Shown here in pieces: positions 4,022 through 6,306 of a stretch of 6,306 nucleotides of DNA. This DNA comes from DASPXK01 sp035637315. GTDB lineage: Bacteria; Chloroflexota; UBA6077; JACCZL01. Under the pieces are notes generated by a model. The model ran no database searches. It was not told the origin of the DNA and saw nothing but the letters and a program-made list of their open reading frames with translations. Position 1 is the first letter of the stretch. Every line of letters begins with the position of its first letter. Both the position numbers and the translations under genes were made by a program. Where the stretch lies: the NCBI GenBank assembly GCA_035637315.1, contig DASPXK010000163.1:1-6306 (forward strand), written 5' to 3'.

Positions 4022-6149
4022 ACAATGGAGGCGCCCGGCGCACCTGGACCAGATTGGTGTGATAAGTCGAGTTGTCCCCCAGGTCGGTCAGGTAATCCGG
4101 GGTGGTCCAGTTGACGTTGCGGCCGTTGGGGCTGTGTTTCTGCCAGTGGACGACCTCACTGACCGCGACGCCAGGCGGAACGGTGTCGCCGACCCGTGCC
4201 AGCAGGCGGCACGAGCCGCGCTCGTTGAACACCTCTACCCAGTCGCCCTCCGACACCCCGCGGGCCGACGCATCGCGCGGATTGAGCTGGACATCCGGCC
4301 CGCCGGCCATCTGCCGGAACGACTCGAGATTCGCGAAGCTCGATCCGATGAAATGCTGCTCCTTGGGGGTCAGCAGCTTGAGCGGGTAGCGCGCGAACAG
4401 CGCGGGCGTCGCCTCCGGGCTCTCGAGCTCCGCCACCCAGTCGGGCAGCGGGTCGTGGCCGTCGGCCGCAAGGGTCGTCGAGTACAGCTCCAGCTTACCC
4501 GACGGGGTCGGGAAATGACCGTTGGCGAACGGCACGTGCGGACGAGTGGAGGTGGTCAGCCGTACGGCGGGCTCCTCCACCAGCCGCTCCCAGGTCACCC
4601 CTCCCAGATACGGATTGGGCGTCTGGAGCAGCTCTCTGATGATCTCCTCGCCCGACGCGTACAGGCAGGGCTCCGTGAAGCCCATTCGCTCCGCCAGGGC
4701 CTGGTACAGCTCCAGGTTCGAGCGGCACTCGCCCGGGGGCGCCACGGCCGGCAGGTTCAAGCGGAGGTACAGCGACCAGTACGACAGGTGCAGGTCGAGC
4801 TGCTCGAGCTGCATCGTGGCCGGCAGGACGATGTCGGCATAGTCGACGGTGTCGGTCGGAAAGACCTCATGCACGACGGTGAACAGATCGTCGCGCAGCA
4901 GGCCGCGCACCATCTTGGCCTGGCTCTGGCCGACGGCGGCCGGGTTCCCGTTCACCACCAGCAGCGACTTGATCGACGGGTCTGCCGAGAGCAACGCCTC
5001 GCCGACCTGGTTGATGCTGATGGTTCGCGGCGTGCCGCGGCGCAGCTCGGAGTCGTGTCCGAGCAGCTCCGGGTCCCAGATCACATAGCGGTTGTTGTAG
5101 AGGAAGCCGCCCCCGGGGACGCCGTATTGCCCGGCCACCGCCGCCAGGCACAGCAGGGCGCGCATCGTCTGTCCGCCGTTGGTGTGCCGCTGCAGGCCGG
5201 GTGCTGTCGTCAGCAGGCCTGGTTTGTGGGTCCCGTAGAAGAGCGCCAGCTCGCGGATAGCATCGGGAGGCAGGCGCGTGATCCGCGCGACCCTGGACGG
5301 TGGGTAGCGCAGCGCGCGCTGGCGGAGCGCCTCGGCTCCGATCGTCCGCTCCTCCAAGAACGTGGCGTCGTCCAGCCCCTCGTCGAAGAGGACGTGGATC
5401 ATGGACAGAGCCAGCGCCGCGTCAGTCCCCGGATACGGCGCCAGGTGCTGGTCGGCGAATCGGACCGTCTCGGTCACCCGCGAGTCGACCACGACGACCT
5501 GGGCGCCGTTCCGCCTGGCCTCCTGCAAGAGCGGTATGCAGTGCGGGTTCGTGGCCGCCGGGTTGTAGCCCCATATCAAGATCAGGCGGGCATTGGGGAT
5601 GTCCTCCGGGTCGCTCCCAAACGAGCCACCGAGGGTGGCTTTCATCGCGGCGTGACCAGCCTCCGAGCAGATCCCACGGTCCAGGATAGAGGCGCCCAGG
5701 CGATTGAGGAAGCGCCGCTCCGCGGCGGCCCGATTCACGACGCCCATCGTCCCCGAGTAGCCGTACGGCAGGATGGCCTGGGGGCCCCAGCGCTCGACGA
5801 TCTCGTGCCAGCGAGCCGCGATCGTGTCGAGGGCCTCGTCCCAGTTGATGCGCTCGAACTGCCCCTCGCCCTTCGGCCCCAGCCGCCGGAGCGGGTAGGT
5901 CAGCCGGCTCGGATGGTTCAGCCGCTCAAGGTACTCGTTCCCCTTACGGCACAGCCAGCCGCGCGTGATCGGATGGTCCGGATCGCCCGACGTCCGCACG
6001 ACCCGCCCGTCCTGGACCTCGGTCACGATCCCGCAGCTATCGGGGCAGTTGAGCGGGCAGACCGACTTGACGGGGGTCAGGGGTCGGGGATCAGGGGCCA
6101 GGGGACGTGGTGCTTGCCCACGCTCCTCGTGTACCGCCGCCTCACGCAT
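4014..6149 (-). CDS. Molybdopterin oxidoreductase, [4Fe-4S]-containing (DMSO reductase superfamily)
   Basis: A 711-residue catalytic subunit of the bis-MGD superfamily (COG0243-type), which transfers electrons between a substrate and the Mo centre. The N-terminal cluster motif is C31-x3-C35-x3-C39-x27-C67, within CPLNCPDSCG and LCRKGNEY. The probable Mo ligand is C161 in DRGICSEAGHAAM (158-170), where relatives have Cys, SeCys, Ser or Asp. Cofactor-binding segments include LIWGYNPAATNPH (191-203), VVDSRVTETVRFAD (220-233), TAPGLQRHTNGGQ (315-327) and LVVNGNPAAVGQSQAK (397-412). The C-terminal dinucleotide-binding domain (about 588-705) ends in NWTTPDYLTDLGDNSTYHTN. No Tat signal is present, so it should be cytoplasmic. 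No ferredoxin-like or membrane subunit is adjacent. The substrate is not assignable; formate, nitrate, thiosulfate and S- or N-oxide enzymes share this fold. ATG 6149 is the first start after an in-frame stop. Residues 16-26 are encoded by a heptamer repeat, and the stop lies in another repeat. Confidence 0.93.
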   Translation of the reverse strand: MREAAVHEERGQAPRPLAPDPRPLTPVKSVCPLNCPDSCGIVTEVQDGRVVRTSGDPDHPITRGWLCRKGNEYLERLNHPSRLTYPLRRLGPKGEGQFERINWDEALDTIAARWHEIVERWGPQAILPYGYSGTMGVVNRAAAERRFLNRLGASILDRGICSEAGHAAMKATLGGSFGSDPEDIPNARLILIWGYNPAATNPHCIPLLQEARRNGAQVVVVDSRVTETVRFADQHLAPYPGTDAALALSMIHVLFDEGLDDATFLEERTIGAEALRQRALRYPPSRVARITRLPPDAIRELALFYGTHKPGLLTTAPGLQRHTNGGQTMRALLCLAAVAGQYGVPGGGFLYNNRYVIWDPELLGHDSELRRGTPRTISINQVGEALLSADPSIKSLLVVNGNPAAVGQSQAKMVRGLLRDDLFTVVHEVFPTDTVDYADIVLPATMQLEQLDLHLSYWSLYLRLNLPAVAPPGECRSNLELYQALAERMGFTEPCLYASGEEIIRELLQTPNPYLGGVTWERLVEEPAVRLTTSTRPHVPFANGHFPTPSGKLELYSTTLAADGHDPLPDWVAELESPEATPALFARYPLKLLTPKEQHFIGSSFANLESFRQMAGGPDVQLNPRDASARGVSEGDWVEVFNERGSCRLLARVGDTVPPGVAVSEVVHWQKHSPNGRNVNWTTPDYLTDLGDNSTYHTNLVQVRRAPPLSS
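6072..6104. repeat. Degenerate GGGGTCA heptamer array inside the molybdoenzyme 5' end
   Basis: Read on the minus strand, the units are TGGCCCC, TGATCCC, CGACCCC and TGACCCC (6100-6073). The plus strand carries five runs of four or five G separated by two to four bases, a strong G-quadruplex motif lying on the template strand of the molybdoenzyme gene. Because 7 is not a multiple of 3, the array encodes the non-repeating peptide PLAPDPRPLTP. Confidence 0.85.
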
Positions 6150-6155
6150 CTCCTG

Positions 6156-6168
6156 ATGATACCTTATA
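6156..6168 (-). promoter_or_regulatory. Overlapping -10 candidates for the molybdoenzyme gene
   Basis: TATAAG (6168-6163) and TATCAT (6161-6156) each match the -10 consensus at five of six positions. With TATCAT, transcription would begin at about the ATG (6149) itself; with TATAAG the leader would be about seven bases. The only Shine-Dalgarno-like GGAG directly abuts the ATG with no spacer. No -35 box is evident. Confidence 0.4.
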
Positions 6169-6194
6169 GGACTCCGTCGCCTCTGCTAGATTCC

Positions 6195-6222
6195 TGACCC
6201 CTGACCCCTGACCCCTGACCCC
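6195..6222. repeat. Four exact TGACCCC tandem heptamers
   Basis: TGACCCC is repeated four times without error at 6195-6201, 6202-6208, 6209-6215 and 6216-6222, directly abutting a TATAAT box. The minus strand reads as four G4 runs separated by TCA, a canonical G-quadruplex motif. The array is in inverted orientation to the degenerate array at 6072-6104. Confidence 0.95.
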
Positions 6223-6228
6223 TATAAT
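6201..6228 (+). promoter_or_regulatory. Promoter of the FAD oxidoreductase gene, built partly from the repeat
   Basis: TATAAT (6223-6228) is a perfect -10. CTGACC (6201-6206), inside the heptamer array, is a four-of-six -35 match at 16 bases spacing. Transcription would start about 6235, at the GTG start codon itself, so the mRNA may be leaderless. Confidence 0.6.
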
Positions 6229-6234
6229 GGCCGC

Positions 6235-6306
6235 GTGGTTCCAAGAACGGCCGAGGTGGTGATTGTTGGAGCGGGCGCGGTGGGCTGCTCGATCGCCTAT
6301 CACCTG
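6235..6306 (+). CDS. FAD-dependent oxidoreductase, N-terminus (DAO/GlpD-like), partial
   Basis: The visible 24 residues include EVVIVGAGAVGCSIAYHL, the N-terminal beta-alpha-beta dinucleotide fold with GxGxxG at residues 12-17 (GAGAVG). This form, with GCSIAYHL after the glycines, is typical of the D-amino-acid oxidase / glycine oxidase / sarcosine oxidase group, which oxidises amines with bound FAD. The start is taken as GTG 6235, the first possible start after an in-frame TGA at 6217; GTGs at 6256 and 6259 are less likely because they would cut into the first strand. No Shine-Dalgarno site precedes it. The gene continues past the right edge, so substrate and length are unknown. It is divergent from the molybdoenzyme gene. 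Confidence 0.8.
   Translation, partial: MVPRTAEVVIVGAGAVGCSIAYHL

Noticed and set aside
4059..6197. A 712-codon open frame on the plus strand opposite the molybdoenzyme gene
   Set aside because: It mirrors a real gene codon for codon in GC-rich DNA, is full of R, Q and V without any domain, and the opposite strand has clear cluster and Mo-ligand motifs. Long antisense frames are expected at this base composition.
6072..6222. CRISPR array reading of the heptamer repeats
   Set aside because: Units are 7 bases and contiguous with no spacers, and no cas genes are present.
1..6306. A transposon, phage or other mobile system
   Set aside because: No transposase, integrase, target-site duplication, tRNA gene or phage gene was seen; repeats here are short and non-coding.

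Overview
The window is GC-rich bacterial chromosomal DNA with compact genes and repeat-filled gaps. The mix of genes and gap sequences (a two-gene ECF sigma / RskA-type anti-sigma unit, an orphan cytoplasmic molybdopterin oxidoreductase, a PHALI-type nicotinate phosphoribosyltransferase, and short tandem or palindromic repeats between genes) would suit a Chloroflexota-type or other deep-branching GC-rich lineage. This is an impression from memory of such genomes, not a proof. Nothing points to a phage, plasmid, insertion sequence, CRISPR array or RNA gene.

Layout, left to right. (1) The first 71 bases hold the start of a minus-strand gene with a signal-peptide or membrane-anchor N-terminus. 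(2) Minus-strand pncB (258-1763) encodes nicotinate phosphoribosyltransferase of NAD salvage. (3) After a 120-base divergent promoter region with a perfect extended -10 box, a plus-strand A-type (HesB/IscA/ErpA) iron-sulfur carrier gene (1884-2240) follows. (4) It converges on a minus-strand anti-sigma gene. The 79 bases between the two stop codons are almost wholly a perfect 37-bp inverted repeat with a 13-base loop, built of heptamers and including both stop codons. (5) The anti-sigma gene (2320-3096) overlaps the upstream ECF sigma gene (3093-3683) by four bases. (6) A 330-base gap (3684-4013) holds the sigma promoter candidate and three different repeat or hairpin elements. (7) A minus-strand molybdopterin oxidoreductase (4014-6149) has a [4Fe-4S] site and a probable cysteine Mo ligand. 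(8) A short divergent promoter region follows, with a GGGGTCA-type heptamer array (strong G-quadruplex motif) on each side. (9) The first 24 codons of a plus-strand FAD-dependent oxidoreductase run off the right edge.

The genes do not form one pathway. Only the sigma/anti-sigma pair is clearly an operon: the membrane-anchored anti-sigma would hold the sigma factor until a signal releases it. The Fe-S carrier could help mature the [4Fe-4S] molybdoenzyme, as A-type carriers do in general, but no operon links them. I see no convincing new multi-gene system. The unusual part is the non-coding architecture: two unrelated families of 7-base tandem repeats, paired G-quadruplex motifs around a divergent promoter pair, start codons 6 bases from -10 boxes (possible leaderless mRNAs), and repeats that supply stop codons and N-terminal codons of neighbouring genes.
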